Positions 1 through 5,689 of a stretch of 6,807 nt of DNA are shown piece after piece (within the stretch, counting starts at the first letter, position 1; every line of letters begins with the position of its first letter). Source of the DNA: Thermomonas sp. GTDB lineage: Bacteria; Pseudomonadota; Gammaproteobacteria; Xanthomonadales; Xanthomonadaceae. The notes beneath the pieces are model-generated. The model saw only the letters and a program-made list of their open reading frames with translations, was not told where the DNA came from and did no database searches. The position numbers and the translations under genes are program-made. The stretch lies in NCBI GenBank assembly GCA_024711415.1, contig JANJSW010000137.1, positions 1 through 6,807 on the forward strand, written 5' to 3'.

Positions 1-609
1 CTGCTGGCGCTGGCGCTGGCAGGCTGCGCATCGCTGCCGCCGCCGGCGGGTGGTGATGCCGCCGCCGGTGAGGCCGCCCAACGCGTGCGGATCGGCGCGC
101 TGGGCCTGGCGGATGGAGATTGCGCTGCCCCGGCCTGGTCGCTGGTCGGCAGGGTGGCCCTGTCCAATGGCAGGCAGGGTGGCAGCGGCCGGATCGAATG
201 GACGCAGGCGGCGGGCGCGCAGCGCCTGCAGCTGTCGGCGCCGGTGACGCGGCAGGGCTGGTTGCTGGAGGTCGATGCCGGCGGTGCCGTGCTGCAGGGC
301 GTGGCGGAAACGCCGCTGCGCGATGCCGATCCCGCGCGGCTGCTGCGCGAAGCGACCGGCTGGGACATCCCGGTGGCCGCGCTCGGCTGCTGGGTGCGCG
401 GTGCGGCTGCCGCGGCACCCGCGCTTGGACCGGCACGGATCGCCTATGGCCTTGACCTGCTGCCGCGGCGGATCGAGCAGGGCGGCTGGACGGTGGAATA
501 CGACGGCTGGCATGCCGCGGCCGGTGGCCTGTCGCTGCCCGGGAAGGTCGAGGCCCGCCGCGGCGACGACCGGGTGCGGCTGGTCGTCGACCAGTGGGGA
601 ATGGAATGA
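1..609 (+). CDS. lolB: Outer-membrane lipoprotein LolB (5' end missing)
   Basis: LolB is the outer-membrane receptor that takes lipoproteins from the periplasmic carrier LolA and inserts them in the inner leaflet of the outer membrane. The reading frame is open from the first base, so the start codon and the first part of the signal peptide lie outside the window; 202 codons remain. The visible hydrophobic end of the signal peptide leads into a lipobox Leu-Ala-Gly-Cys, with the lipidated Cys at 25-27. The next residues are Ala-Ser, not Asp, which fits outer-membrane sorting. A Pro/Ala/Gly-rich linker follows, then the LolB fold with family-like segments [25 protein letters not shown] and the C-terminal VRLVVDQW. 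Length is near the roughly 200-residue family norm. The stop overlaps the ispE start (ATGA), so the two are probably translationally coupled. Position before ispE and prs matches other gammaproteobacteria. Identification is by motif and context. Confidence 0.93.
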   Translation: MLALALAGCASLPPPAGGDAAAGEAAQRVRIGALGLADGDCAAPAWSLVGRVALSNGRQGGSGRIEWTQAAGAQRLQLSAPVTRQGWLLEVDAGGAVLQGVAETPLRDADPARLLREATGWDIPVAALGCWVRGAAAAAPALGPARIAYGLDLLPRRIEQGGWTVEYDGWHAAAGGLSLPGKVEARRGDDRVRLVVDQWGME

Positions 610-1478
610 CCCGGTTCCCCGCGGCCGCGGGTTGGAGCGCCTGGCCGGCGCCAGCCAAGCTCAACCTGTTCCTGCACATTACCGGCCGCCGCGGCGACGG
701 CTACCACGAGCTGCAGACCGTGTTCCGCCTGCTGGATTGGGGCGATACGGTCCACCTGCGCCCGCGCGTCGATGGCGTGGTTGCCCGCATCGGTGACGGC
801 GCCAGCGGTGTCGCCGAGGCCGACGACCTGATGGTGCGTGCGGCCATCCTGCTGAAAAATGCGTGCAAATGCGACCAAGGTGCTGACATCGGCATCGAAA
901 AGCGCATTCCGATGGGTGGCGGCTTCGGCGGTGGGTCGTCCGACGCGGCCAGCGTGCTGGTCGCATTGAATCGGCTGTGGGGCGTGGGCCTGGGCGAAGC
1001 CCGGCTGGCCGAACTGGGGCAGGCGCTGGGCGCGGACGTGCCGGTGTTCGTGCGCGGTCACAACGCCTGGGCGGAAGGGATCGGTGAGCGGCTGACGCCG
1101 ATCCGGCTGCCGCCGGCCTGGTACCTGCTGGCCTCGCCCGACGTGCACGCCGCTACCGCGGCATTGTTCCAAGCCCCTGATTTGACGCGCGATGCGCCAC
1201 CCGTGACAATAGCGGGCTTCCTTTCCGGAGCTGTGCTCGGCAATGCGTTCGAGCCGGTGCTGCGCCGCCGCGAACCCGCCGTCGAGGCCGTGTTCGAGGC
1301 GCTTGCGCGCGTCGGCACGCCGCGTTTGACGGGTTCGGGCAGCGGTTGCTTCGTGGAGTTCGCGGATCGCGGTTCCGCCGAAGCGGCGCTGGCTGCGCTG
1401 CCGCCGGGCATGCATGCCTGGCTGGCGCGCGGCGCGGAACGGTCGCCGCTGCTGGATGCAGTGGAGCAGCATCACTAG
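606..1478 (+). CDS. ispE: 4-diphosphocytidyl-2-C-methyl-D-erythritol kinase
   Basis: IspE phosphorylates the 2-hydroxyl of CDP-methylerythritol with ATP in the cytosolic MEP pathway to isopentenyl diphosphate. The 290-residue product (E. coli enzyme about 283) shows the GHMP-kinase layout: N-terminal [14 protein letters not shown] with the expected catalytic Lys18; the glycine-rich ATP loop at residues 104-115 ([12 protein letters not shown]); LGADVPVF with the expected catalytic Asp144; and the C-terminal glycine motif GSGSGCF at 243-249. I chose ATG 606 because it overlaps the lolB stop as ATGA and has a GGGGA ribosome-binding sequence at 596-600. An in-frame GTG at 594 would add four residues but has no such site. 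The TAG stop (1476-1478) shares its last two bases with the first two of tRNA-Gln. A candidate promoter for the downstream genes lies inside the gene near 1182-1210. Confidence 0.97.
   Translation: MTRFPAAAGWSAWPAPAKLNLFLHITGRRGDGYHELQTVFRLLDWGDTVHLRPRVDGVVARIGDGASGVAEADDLMVRAAILLKNACKCDQGADIGIEKRIPMGGGFGGGSSDAASVLVALNRLWGVGLGEARLAELGQALGADVPVFVRGHNAWAEGIGERLTPIRLPPAWYLLASPDVHAATAALFQAPDLTRDAPPVTIAGFLSGAVLGNAFEPVLRRREPAVEAVFEALARVGTPRLTGSGSGCFVEFADRGSAEAALAALPPGMHAWLARGAERSPLLDAVEQHH
1182..1210 (+). promoter_or_regulatory. Candidate sigma70 promoter inside ispE, for tRNA-Gln/prs
   Basis: TTGACG (1182-1187, five of six to the -35 consensus) is followed after exactly 17 bases by GACAAT (1205-1210, four of six to the -10 consensus), in a locally less GC-rich part of ispE. 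Transcription would begin near 1217, about 260 bases before tRNA-Gln and 385 before prs. From memory, E. coli prs is also served by a promoter inside the upstream ispE (ychB) gene, which makes the position plausible. The match may be chance; no experimental support is visible. Confidence 0.38.
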
Positions 1479-1552
1479 GGGCGTCGCCAAGTGGTTAAGG
1501 CACCGGGTTTTGATCCCGGCATTCGTAGGTTCGAATCCTTCCGCCCCTGCCA
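1477..1552 (+). tRNA. tRNA-Gln (anticodon TTG)
   Basis: A full cloverleaf of 76 bases with encoded CCA (1550-1552). The acceptor stem is 1477-1483 (AGGGGCG) with 1542-1548 (CGCCCCT), and the discriminator is G1549. The D-stem GCC/GGC encloses a loop with G18-G19. The anticodon stem CCGGG/CCCGG encloses TTTTGAT, with anticodon TTG at 1510-1512, reading CAA and by wobble CAG. The T-loop is TTCGAAT. The weak first pair (A-U here) suits glutamine tRNAs, which usually have U1-A72. The T-stem has a U-U mismatch (1526 against 1540). Bases 1 and 2 are also the last two bases of the ispE TAG stop, so the tRNA is presumably cut from an ispE-prs transcript. Confidence 0.97.
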
Positions 1553-1600
1553 ACCCGCGCAACCGCGCGCCCATCGCCTCCCCCCAACGCGGCCACGACA
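1553..1600 (+). promoter_or_regulatory. C-rich leader of prs without a Shine-Dalgarno
   Basis: The 48 bases between mature tRNA-Gln and the prs ATG contain 27 C, 10 G, 9 A and only 2 T. There is no purine-rich GGAG-like ribosome-binding sequence in front of the start; the last 20 bases are mostly C and A. Once the tRNA is cut out, the prs messenger would begin with this short, G-poor leader. Such C-rich RNA could suit ribosomal protein S1 binding or Rho loading; both are inferences. Confidence 0.5.
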
Positions 1601-2560
1601 ATGCAAGACAACCCCAACTTGCTGGTTTTCTCGGGCAATGCCAACAAGCCGCTGGCCGACGCGGTCTGCCGCGAGCTGGGCGTGCGCCCGGGCAAGGCCC
1701 TGATCAGCCGTTTCTCCGACGGCGAAGTGCAGGTGGAGATCGAGGAGAGTGTGCGCCGGCAGGAGGTCTACGTCATCCAGCCGACCAATGCGCCCAGCGC
1801 CGAGAACTTCATGGAGCTGCTGGTGCTGATCGACGCGCTCAAGCGCGCCTCGGCGGCCAGCGTCACCGCGGTGGTGCCGTATTTCGGCTACGCCCGCCAG
1901 GACCGCCGCCCGCGCTCCTCGCGCGTGCCGATCACCGCCAAGGTCGCGGCCAAGATGTTCGGCGCGGTGAATACCGACCGCGTGCTCACCGTCGACCTGC
2001 ACGCCGACCAGATCCAGGGCTTCTTCGACTGCCCGGTGGACAACGTCTACGCCTCGCCGCTGCTGCTGGCCGATATCTGGCGCGTGCACGGCACCGAGGG
2101 CGTGATCGTGGTGTCGCCGGACGTCGGCGGCGTGGTGCGCGCGCGCGCGATCGCCAAGCGCCTGGACGATGCCGAGCTGGCCATCATCGACAAGCGCCGC
2201 CCGCGCGCCAACGTCGCCACGGTGATGAACATCATCGGCGACGTCGAAGGCAAGACCTGCGTGCTGGTGGACGACATCGTCGACACCGCGGGCACCCTGT
2301 GCGCCGCCGCCAATGCGCTGAAGGAGCGCGGTGCGCGCAAGGTCGTGGCCTACTGCGTGCACCCGGTGCTGTCGGGTGCGGCGATGGACAACCTCAACAA
2401 GTCCTCGCTCGACGAGCTGGTGGTCACCGACACCATCGCGCTGTCGCCGGCGGCGCGCGCCTGCAGCAAGATCCGCCAGCTCAGCGTGGCCGAGCTGCTG
2501 GCCGAAACCATCCGCCGGATGGCGTTCGGCGAGTCGGTCAGCTCGCTGTACGTCGACTGA
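1601..2560 (+). CDS. prs: Ribose-phosphate pyrophosphokinase (PRPP synthetase)
   Basis: Prs transfers pyrophosphate from ATP to ribose 5-phosphate, giving PRPP for purine, pyrimidine, NAD, histidine and tryptophan synthesis. The 319-residue class I enzyme (family about 310-320) has FSDGE at 38-42, [10 protein letters not shown] at 94-103, [17 protein letters not shown] with His134, the flexible catalytic loop KRRPRAN at 198-204, and the PRPP-binding loop [13 protein letters not shown] at 221-233. All expected active-site elements are present. ATG 1601 matches the family N-terminus ([10 protein letters not shown]), although no Shine-Dalgarno precedes it, which is unusual for an essential, highly used enzyme. 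The gene follows tRNA-Gln by 48 bases and probably belongs to the ispE transcript, possibly with its own promoter inside ispE. A 13-base alternating G/C run (2137-2149) encodes part of the conserved VVRARA segment. Confidence 0.98.
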   Translation: MQDNPNLLVFSGNANKPLADAVCRELGVRPGKALISRFSDGEVQVEIEESVRRQEVYVIQPTNAPSAENFMELLVLIDALKRASAASVTAVVPYFGYARQDRRPRSSRVPITAKVAAKMFGAVNTDRVLTVDLHADQIQGFFDCPVDNVYASPLLLADIWRVHGTEGVIVVSPDVGGVVRARAIAKRLDDAELAIIDKRRPRANVATVMNIIGDVEGKTCVLVDDIVDTAGTLCAAANALKERGARKVVAYCVHPVLSGAAMDNLNKSSLDELVVTDTIALSPAARACSKIRQLSVAELLAETIRRMAFGESVSSLYVD

Positions 2561-2570
2561 CAACCCATTC

Positions 2571-2594
2571 GCGCCGCCGGCCTGCCGGCGGGGC
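2571..2594 (+). terminator. Hairpin just downstream of prs
   Basis: Ten bases after the prs stop, CCGCCGG (2574-2580) pairs with CCGGCGG (2585-2591) over a four-base loop, and two more G-C pairs are possible beyond one mismatch. No T-run follows, so a classical Rho-independent terminator is unlikely. It may protect the 3' end of the prs message, weaken read-through, or form the first part of the rplY leader. Confidence 0.35.
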
Positions 2595-2598
2595 ATTC

Positions 2599-2643
2599 CA
2601 CTCACCTGGTCGCGGGTGAGTGTTTCCACCGCCGCGAGGCGGT
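2599..2643 (+). promoter_or_regulatory. Paired hairpins in the rplY 5' leader
   Basis: Two adjoining hairpins stand before rplY. The first has a 10-bp stem, 2599-2608 with 2613-2622, including one G-U pair, closed by the tetraloop GTCG. The second has a 6-bp stem, ACCGCC (2628-2633) with GGCGGT (2638-2643), closed by GCGA, a GNRA tetraloop. The ribosome-binding region (AAGTGAG, 2657-2663) starts 13 bases later. A leader with feedback control by the gene's own protein is known for many ribosomal proteins, and from memory an L25 leader has been described in gammaproteobacteria. Whether this is the same element cannot be told without a covariance search. Confidence 0.4.
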
Positions 2644-2671
2644 TCCATCGCAACAGAAGTGAGTCATTGCC

Positions 2672-3325
2672 ATGTCCGAACACATCATCAAGGCCACCGG
2701 CCGCAACGTCGAGGGTAAGGGTGCGAGCCGCCGCCTGCGTCGTGCCGCCCAGCTGCCGGCCATCGTCTACGGCGGCAGCGCCGCCCCGCAGGCCATCCAG
2801 ATCGAGCATGAGACGATCTGGCTGGCCAGCCACCACGAGTGGTTCTACTCGTCGATCCTGAGCCTGGACATCGACGGCAAGGTCGAGCAGGTGCTCCTGC
2901 GCGACATGCAGCGCCACCCGTACAAGCAGCTGATCATGCACCTGGACTTCCAGCGCGTGGATGCCAGCCAGGCGCTGCGCACCAAGGTCCAGCTGCACTT
3001 CCTGAACCAGGAGAAGTCCCCGGCCGGCAAGACCGGTGGCGTGGTGATCATGCACGAGCTGACCGAAGTGGAAGTGGCCTGCCTGCCGAAGGACCTGCCG
3101 GAAGCCATCGAAGTCGACCTCGGCGACCTCGCCGTGGGTGCGGTGGTGCACCTGTCCGACCTCAAGCTGCCGGCCGGCGTGGAAATCCCGGCCCTGAAGC
3201 TGGGCAAGGAGCACGACGTCGCCGTCGTGGTCGCCAAGCACGGCAAGGAAGAAGCGGAAAGCACCGCGGCGCCGGAAGCCGCCGAAGTGCCGGCGACCAA
3301 GGCCGCCAAGAAGGAAGACAAGTAA
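2672..3325 (+). CDS. rplY: 50S ribosomal protein L25, long (CTC/TL5) form
   Basis: L25 binds 5S rRNA in the central protuberance of the large subunit. This 217-residue protein is the long form. An N-terminal 5S-binding domain (about residues 1-97) carries the family signature GKGASRRLRR (15-24) with LPAIVYGG (28-35), QRHP (80-83) and HLDFQRV (90-96). A second beta-rich domain follows (about 98-188), and then a low-complexity Ala/Glu/Lys tail from about 189 (KHGKEEAEST to KKEDK). E. coli L25 has only the first domain, whereas Thermus TL5 and Bacillus CTC have both. ATG 2672 has a moderate ribosome-binding sequence eight bases upstream. The gene sits between prs and pth, the usual context in this group. 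The leader holds hairpins that could mediate autoregulation. Confidence 0.97.
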   Translation: MSEHIIKATGRNVEGKGASRRLRRAAQLPAIVYGGSAAPQAIQIEHETIWLASHHEWFYSSILSLDIDGKVEQVLLRDMQRHPYKQLIMHLDFQRVDASQALRTKVQLHFLNQEKSPAGKTGGVVIMHELTEVEVACLPKDLPEAIEVDLGDLAVGAVVHLSDLKLPAGVEIPALKLGKEHDVAVVVAKHGKEEAESTAAPEAAEVPATKAAKKEDK

Positions 3326-3337
3326 TCCTGTCCTGCG

Positions 3338-3365
3338 CGTCATCCCCGCGCCAGCGGGGATGACG
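3338..3365. repeat. 12-bp palindrome between rplY and pth
   Basis: CGTCATCCCCGC (3338-3349) is perfectly complementary to GCGGGGATGACG (3354-3365) around the loop GCCA, starting 12 bases after the rplY stop. No T-run follows on either strand, so it is not a standard terminator. Palindromes with a GTCAT-CCCGC core are, from general knowledge, common dispersed intergenic repeats in proteobacteria, so this is most likely a REP-like copy. In RNA it would be a strong hairpin that could protect the rplY 3' end. It ends 22 bases before the pth start. Confidence 0.75.
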
Positions 3366-3387
3366 TCGCGGGAACGGAATCGCTCCG

Positions 3388-3969
3388 ATGGCTGGTCTTC
3401 GCCTCATCGTCGGGCTGGGCAATCCCGGCGCCGAACACGCCCGAACCCGGCACAACGCCGGGTTCTGGTTTATTGATGCGCTGGCGCAGGCCGACGGCGT
3501 GCGTTTCGGGCTGGAAAGCAAGCTGTTCGGCGAAACCGCCAAGGTCGTGGTGGCCGGCGAGCCGGTGTGGCTGTTGCGTCCGGCCACCTTCATGAATGCC
3601 AGCGGCAAGTCGATCACCGCGGCGCTGCGCTACTGGAAGATCGAGCCCGAGGAAATGCTGGTCGTGCACGACGAGCTGGACCTGCCGCCGGGCGTGGCGC
3701 GGCTCAAGTTCGACGGCGGCCATGGCGGCCAGAACGGCCTGCGCGACACCATCCGCCTGCTAGGCCACGGCAAGTTCCACCGCCTGCGCATCGGCATCGG
3801 CCATCCCGGCCACAGGGACAAGGTCACGCCCTGGGTGCTGGGGCGTCCCGGCACAGCGGACGAGGCGCTGATCCTGCGTGCGATCGGCAATGCCGCCGAG
3901 GTGCTGCCACTGGCGGTGCAGGGCAACTTCATGGATGCGATGACCCGGCTGCACACGCCTGCGTCGTGA
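3388..3969 (+). CDS. pth: Peptidyl-tRNA hydrolase
   Basis: Pth hydrolyses the ester bond of peptidyl-tRNAs that drop off ribosomes, recycling tRNA; it is essential in most bacteria. The 193-residue product (E. coli 194) has all catalytic and binding residues expected: Asn12 in GLGNPG, His22 in RHNAGF, Asn70 in ATFMNASG, Asp95 in VVHDELDLPPG and Asn116 in GGHGGQNGLR. ATG 3388 fits the family N-terminus (LRLIVGLGNPG) and has a modest GGGAACGGA purine stretch (3370-3378) upstream. It follows rplY by 62 bases that hold a strong palindrome, so expression may not be fully tied to rplY. The TGA stop overlaps the first unit of a 7-bp repeat array that fills the spacer to ychF. Confidence 0.98.
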   Translation: MAGLRLIVGLGNPGAEHARTRHNAGFWFIDALAQADGVRFGLESKLFGETAKVVVAGEPVWLLRPATFMNASGKSITAALRYWKIEPEEMLVVHDELDLPPGVARLKFDGGHGGQNGLRDTIRLLGHGKFHRLRIGIGHPGHRDKVTPWVLGRPGTADEALILRAIGNAAEVLPLAVQGNFMDAMTRLHTPAS

Positions 3970-4040
3970 TTGGCGATTGGTGATTGCCGATTCGGCGGAA
4001 GCGTCGAATCGGCAATCACGAATCCCGAACCACGGATCCC
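3968..4040. repeat. Inverted array of degenerate 7-bp repeats (pth-ychF)
   Basis: Four left-arm units sit at exact 7-base spacing: GATTGGC (3968), GATTGGT (3975), GATTGCC (3982), GATTCGG (3989). After a short centre the complementary motif runs on, also every 7 bases: GAATCGG (4006), CAATCAC (4013), GAATCCC (4020), GAACCAC (4027), GGATCCC (4034). The inner parts form an 18-bp stem, 3980-3997 with 4002-4019, including one G-T pair, with loop GAAG. Strings of GATTCGG/GATTGGC-like heptamers are, from memory, a familiar intergenic repeat of Xanthomonadaceae. The array includes the last two bases of the pth stop and ends three bases before the ychF ATG. Confidence 0.75.
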
Positions 4041-4043
4041 CCC

Positions 4044-5135
4044 ATGGGCATCAAATGCGGCATCGTCGGACTGCCGAACGTCGGCAAGTCCACCCTGTTC
4101 AACGCGCTGACCAAGGCCGGCATCGCCGCCGCCAACTTCCCGTTCTGCACCATCGAACCGAACGTGGGCGTGGTGCCGGTGCCGGACCCGCGGCTGGGTG
4201 CGCTTGCCGAAATCATCAATCCGCAGAAGGTCATTCCGACCGCGGTGGAGTTCGTCGACATCGCGGGACTGGTGGCTGGCGCGGCCAGCGGCGAAGGTCT
4301 GGGCAACAAGTTCCTGGCCCACATCCGCGAGGTTGATGCGATCTGCCACGTGGTGCGCTGCTTCGAGAACGACGACGTCATCCACGTCAGCAACCGCATC
4401 GATCCGATCGCCGACATCGAGACCATCGATACCGAGCTGGCGCTGGCCGACCTGGAATCGGTGGACAAGGCGATTTCCCGCTACGAGCGCGTGGCCAAGG
4501 GCGGCGACAAGGACGCCAAGGCCAAGATCGAGGTGCTGGGCAAGCTGCGCGCCGCGCTGGACCAGGCCAAGGCCGCACGCACGGTGGCGCTGGACGATGA
4601 CGAGAAGGCCGCCATCCGCGACCTGTTCCTGCTCACGCTGAAGCCGGTGATGTACGTGGCCAATGTGCAGGAGGATGGGTTCGCGAACAATCCCCATCTC
4701 GATGCCGTGCGCGCCCGCGCGCAGGCGGAAGGCTCGCAGGTGGTGCCGGTGTGCGCGGCGATCGAGGAGGAGCTGAGCCAGCTCGACGACGCCGACCGCG
4801 ACGCCTTCCTCGCCGACCTCGGGTTGGAGGAGCCGGGCCTGAACCGGGTGATCCGCGCCGCGTATGCGCTGCTGGGCCTGCAGACCTACTTCACCGCCGG
4901 GGTCAAGGAAGTGCGCGCGTGGACGGTCAAGGCGGGCGCCACCGCGCCGCAGGCGGCGGCGGTCATCCATACCGACTTCGAAAAGGGCTTCATTCGCGCC
5001 GAGACCATCGGCTACGACGACTTCATCAAGTACCGCGGCGAAGCCGGTGCCCGCGATGCTGGACGGCTGCGCCTGGAAGGCAAGGAATACCGCGTGCAGG
5101 AAGGCGACGTGCTGCACTTCCGCTTCAACGTCTGA
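4044..5135 (+). CDS. ychF: Ribosome-associated ATPase YchF/OLA1
   Basis: YchF is an Obg-family P-loop protein that hydrolyses ATP in preference to GTP and binds ribosomes; in E. coli it is linked to oxidative stress and translation start. The product is 363 residues, the E. coli length. Motifs in order: P-loop GLPNVGKS (9-16), a switch region with [10 protein letters not shown], Walker B DIAGL (72-76), G4-position NVQE (207-210), and a C-terminal TGS domain (about 281-363) ending in FRFNV. The G4 motif departs from the NKxD of GTPases, as is usual in YchF; the third residue here is Gln where E. coli has Asn. ATG 4044 gives the conserved MGxKCGIVG start. Only GGA (4034-4036) resembles a ribosome-binding site, and it lies in the repeat array. 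pth-ychF adjacency is widely conserved. Confidence 0.97.
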   Translation: MGIKCGIVGLPNVGKSTLFNALTKAGIAAANFPFCTIEPNVGVVPVPDPRLGALAEIINPQKVIPTAVEFVDIAGLVAGAASGEGLGNKFLAHIREVDAICHVVRCFENDDVIHVSNRIDPIADIETIDTELALADLESVDKAISRYERVAKGGDKDAKAKIEVLGKLRAALDQAKAARTVALDDDEKAAIRDLFLLTLKPVMYVANVQEDGFANNPHLDAVRARAQAEGSQVVPVCAAIEEELSQLDDADRDAFLADLGLEEPGLNRVIRAAYALLGLQTYFTAGVKEVRAWTVKAGATAPQAAAVIHTDFEKGFIRAETIGYDDFIKYRGEAGARDAGRLRLEGKEYRVQEGDVLHFRFNV

Positions 5136-5189
5136 GCCTGCCGGCGGGCCGTTTCCGCCCTTGGCGGCGGACGACTGAGCGCGACCCCG

Positions 5190-5236
5190 TTTTTTTGCAA
5201 AAAGCCGTTGACACAATCGAAAGTGACGGCCAGAAT
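5190..5236 (+). promoter_or_regulatory. Promoter of the tRNA-tuf operon
   Basis: TTGACA (5208-5213, perfect -35) is followed after 17 bases by CAGAAT (5231-5236, four of six to the -10 consensus). Upstream lies an A/T tract, T7 (5190-5196), GC, A5 (5199-5203), placed where an UP element would contact the RNA polymerase alpha subunit. The bases after the -10, AACGGGC, form a GC-rich discriminator as in promoters under stringent ppGpp control. The start of transcription should fall near 5242-5244, about 40 bases before tRNA-Tyr. Strength and stringent response are inferred from the pattern. Confidence 0.82.
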
Positions 5237-5282
5237 AACGGGCTCTTTGAGGGGCTTCACCGTCTTTCAACGAGGAAAGAAC

Positions 5283-5368
5283 GGAGGGATACCCAAGCGG
5301 CCAACGGGGGCAGACTGTAAATCTGCTGGCTTACGCCTTCGGTGGTTCGAATCCACCTCCCTCCACCA
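5283..5368 (+). tRNA. tRNA-Tyr (anticodon GTA)
   Basis: A class II tRNA of 86 bases with encoded CCA (5366-5368). The acceptor stem GGAGGGA (5283-5289) pairs perfectly with TCCCTCC (5358-5364), and the discriminator is A5365. The anticodon arm GCAGA/TCTGC closes the loop CTGTAAA with GTA at 5317-5319, reading UAU and UAC. A long variable arm lies between the anticodon and T arms, as expected for bacterial tyrosine tRNAs. The T-stem GGTGG/CCACC is perfect with loop TTCGAAT. It is the first gene of the tuf unit. Confidence 0.98.
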
Positions 5369-5373
5369 TTTCG

Positions 5374-5389
5374 ACCCCGCTCGCGGGGT
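5374..5389 (+). other. Hairpin in the tRNA-Tyr to tRNA-Gly spacer
   Basis: ACCCCG (5374-5379) pairs with CGGGGT (5384-5389) around loop CTCG, five bases after the tRNA-Tyr CCA. There is no T-run. The likely role is as a structure next to the processing site of the tRNA 3' trailer. The rest of the 86-base spacer shows no gene or further tRNA. Confidence 0.45.
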
Positions 5390-5454
5390 GGCAAGTTGAA
5401 GAGTCAAGCCGTCGGCCTTACCAGTCGGTGGTGCAACAAGGCAGGGCTCCCGGC

Positions 5455-5528
5455 GCGGGAGTAGTTCAATGGTAGAACTGTAGCCTTCCAAGCTACTAGC
5501 GCGGGTTCGATTCCCGTCTCCCGCTCCA
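5455..5528 (+). tRNA. tRNA-Gly (anticodon TCC)
   Basis: A 74-base cloverleaf with encoded CCA (5526-5528). The acceptor stem GCGGGAG (5455-5461) pairs with CTCCCGC (5518-5524), and the discriminator is T5525, as usual for bacterial glycine tRNAs. The anticodon stem GTAGC/GCTAC encloses CTTCCAA with TCC at 5487-5489, reading GGA and GGG. It corresponds to glyT of the E. coli tufB operon. Confidence 0.98.
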
Positions 5529-5560
5529 CCATTGCATTACAATGTCCTGCTGTAAAACCT

Positions 5561-5636
5561 GCTCACGTAGCTCAGTCGGTAGAGCACCTCCTTGGTAAGG
5601 AGGAGGTCGAAGGTTCGATTCCTTTCGTGAGCACCA
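5561..5636 (+). tRNA. tRNA-Thr (anticodon GGT)
   Basis: A 76-base cloverleaf with encoded CCA (5634-5636). The acceptor stem GCTCACG (5561-5567) pairs with CGTGAGC (5626-5632), and the discriminator is A5633. The anticodon stem CCTCC/GGAGG encloses TTGGTAA with GGT at 5594-5596, reading ACC and ACU. The T-stem GAAGG/CCTTT has one G-U pair. It corresponds to thrT of the E. coli operon. It reads ACC, the dominant Thr codon in the later part of the tuf gene that follows. Confidence 0.98.
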
Positions 5637-5651
5637 TATTCGCAATCCCAC

Positions 5652-5667
5652 GCCTGTTCCGGCAGGC
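5652..5667 (+). other. Small hairpin in the tuf leader
   Basis: GCCTG (5652-5656) pairs with CAGGC (5663-5667); an extra T-G pair would leave the loop TCCG. It lies in the 53-base spacer between tRNA-Thr and tuf, 22 bases before the tuf ATG. It would be near the 5' end of the tuf messenger after tRNA processing and might protect it. The ribosome-binding sequence after it (GCGAGACG, 5677-5684) is weak for such a highly expressed gene. Confidence 0.4.
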
Positions 5668-5689
5668 AAATTCCCAGCGAGACGCAGCC

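Noticed and set aside
594..608. GTG at 594 as the ispE start
   Set aside because: It lacks a ribosome-binding sequence, while ATG 606 has GGGGA at 596-600 and the ATGA overlap with lolB.
444..1601. A 385-codon open frame on the minus strand across lolB, ispE and tRNA-Gln
   Set aside because: Same kind of shadow; part of it is an antisense translation of a tRNA gene.
2137..2149. Alternating G/C run of 13 bases as a possible Z-DNA or slippage site in prs
   Set aside because: It is explained by Arg and Ala codons (CGC, GCG) in a conserved segment of a GC-rich genome.
1475..3343. A 622-codon open frame on the minus strand across tRNA-Gln, prs and rplY
   Set aside because: It is a shadow of GC-rich codon bias: it lies antisense to clear conserved genes, crosses a tRNA and is His/Arg/Gly-rich without recognisable domains.
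3968..4040. CRISPR array at the pth-ychF repeats
   Set aside because: The units are 7 bases with no spacers and occur in two orientations, which is not the structure of a CRISPR array.
5154..5196. Rho-independent terminator of ychF made from a GC hairpin (TCCGCC 5154-5159 with GGCGGA 5166-5171) and the T7 run at 5190
   Set aside because: The hairpin ends 18 bases before the T-run and nothing pairs directly in front of it; the T-run fits better as part of an UP element.
5242..5250. boxA-like antitermination sequence GCTCTTTGA before tRNA-Tyr
   Set aside because: It coincides with the predicted transcription start, so it would be at the extreme 5' end of the RNA, and no boxB-like stem precedes it.
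3630..5270. A 546-codon open frame on the minus strand across pth and ychF
   Set aside because: Antisense shadow of two conserved genes; it runs through the heptamer repeats and has no family motif.
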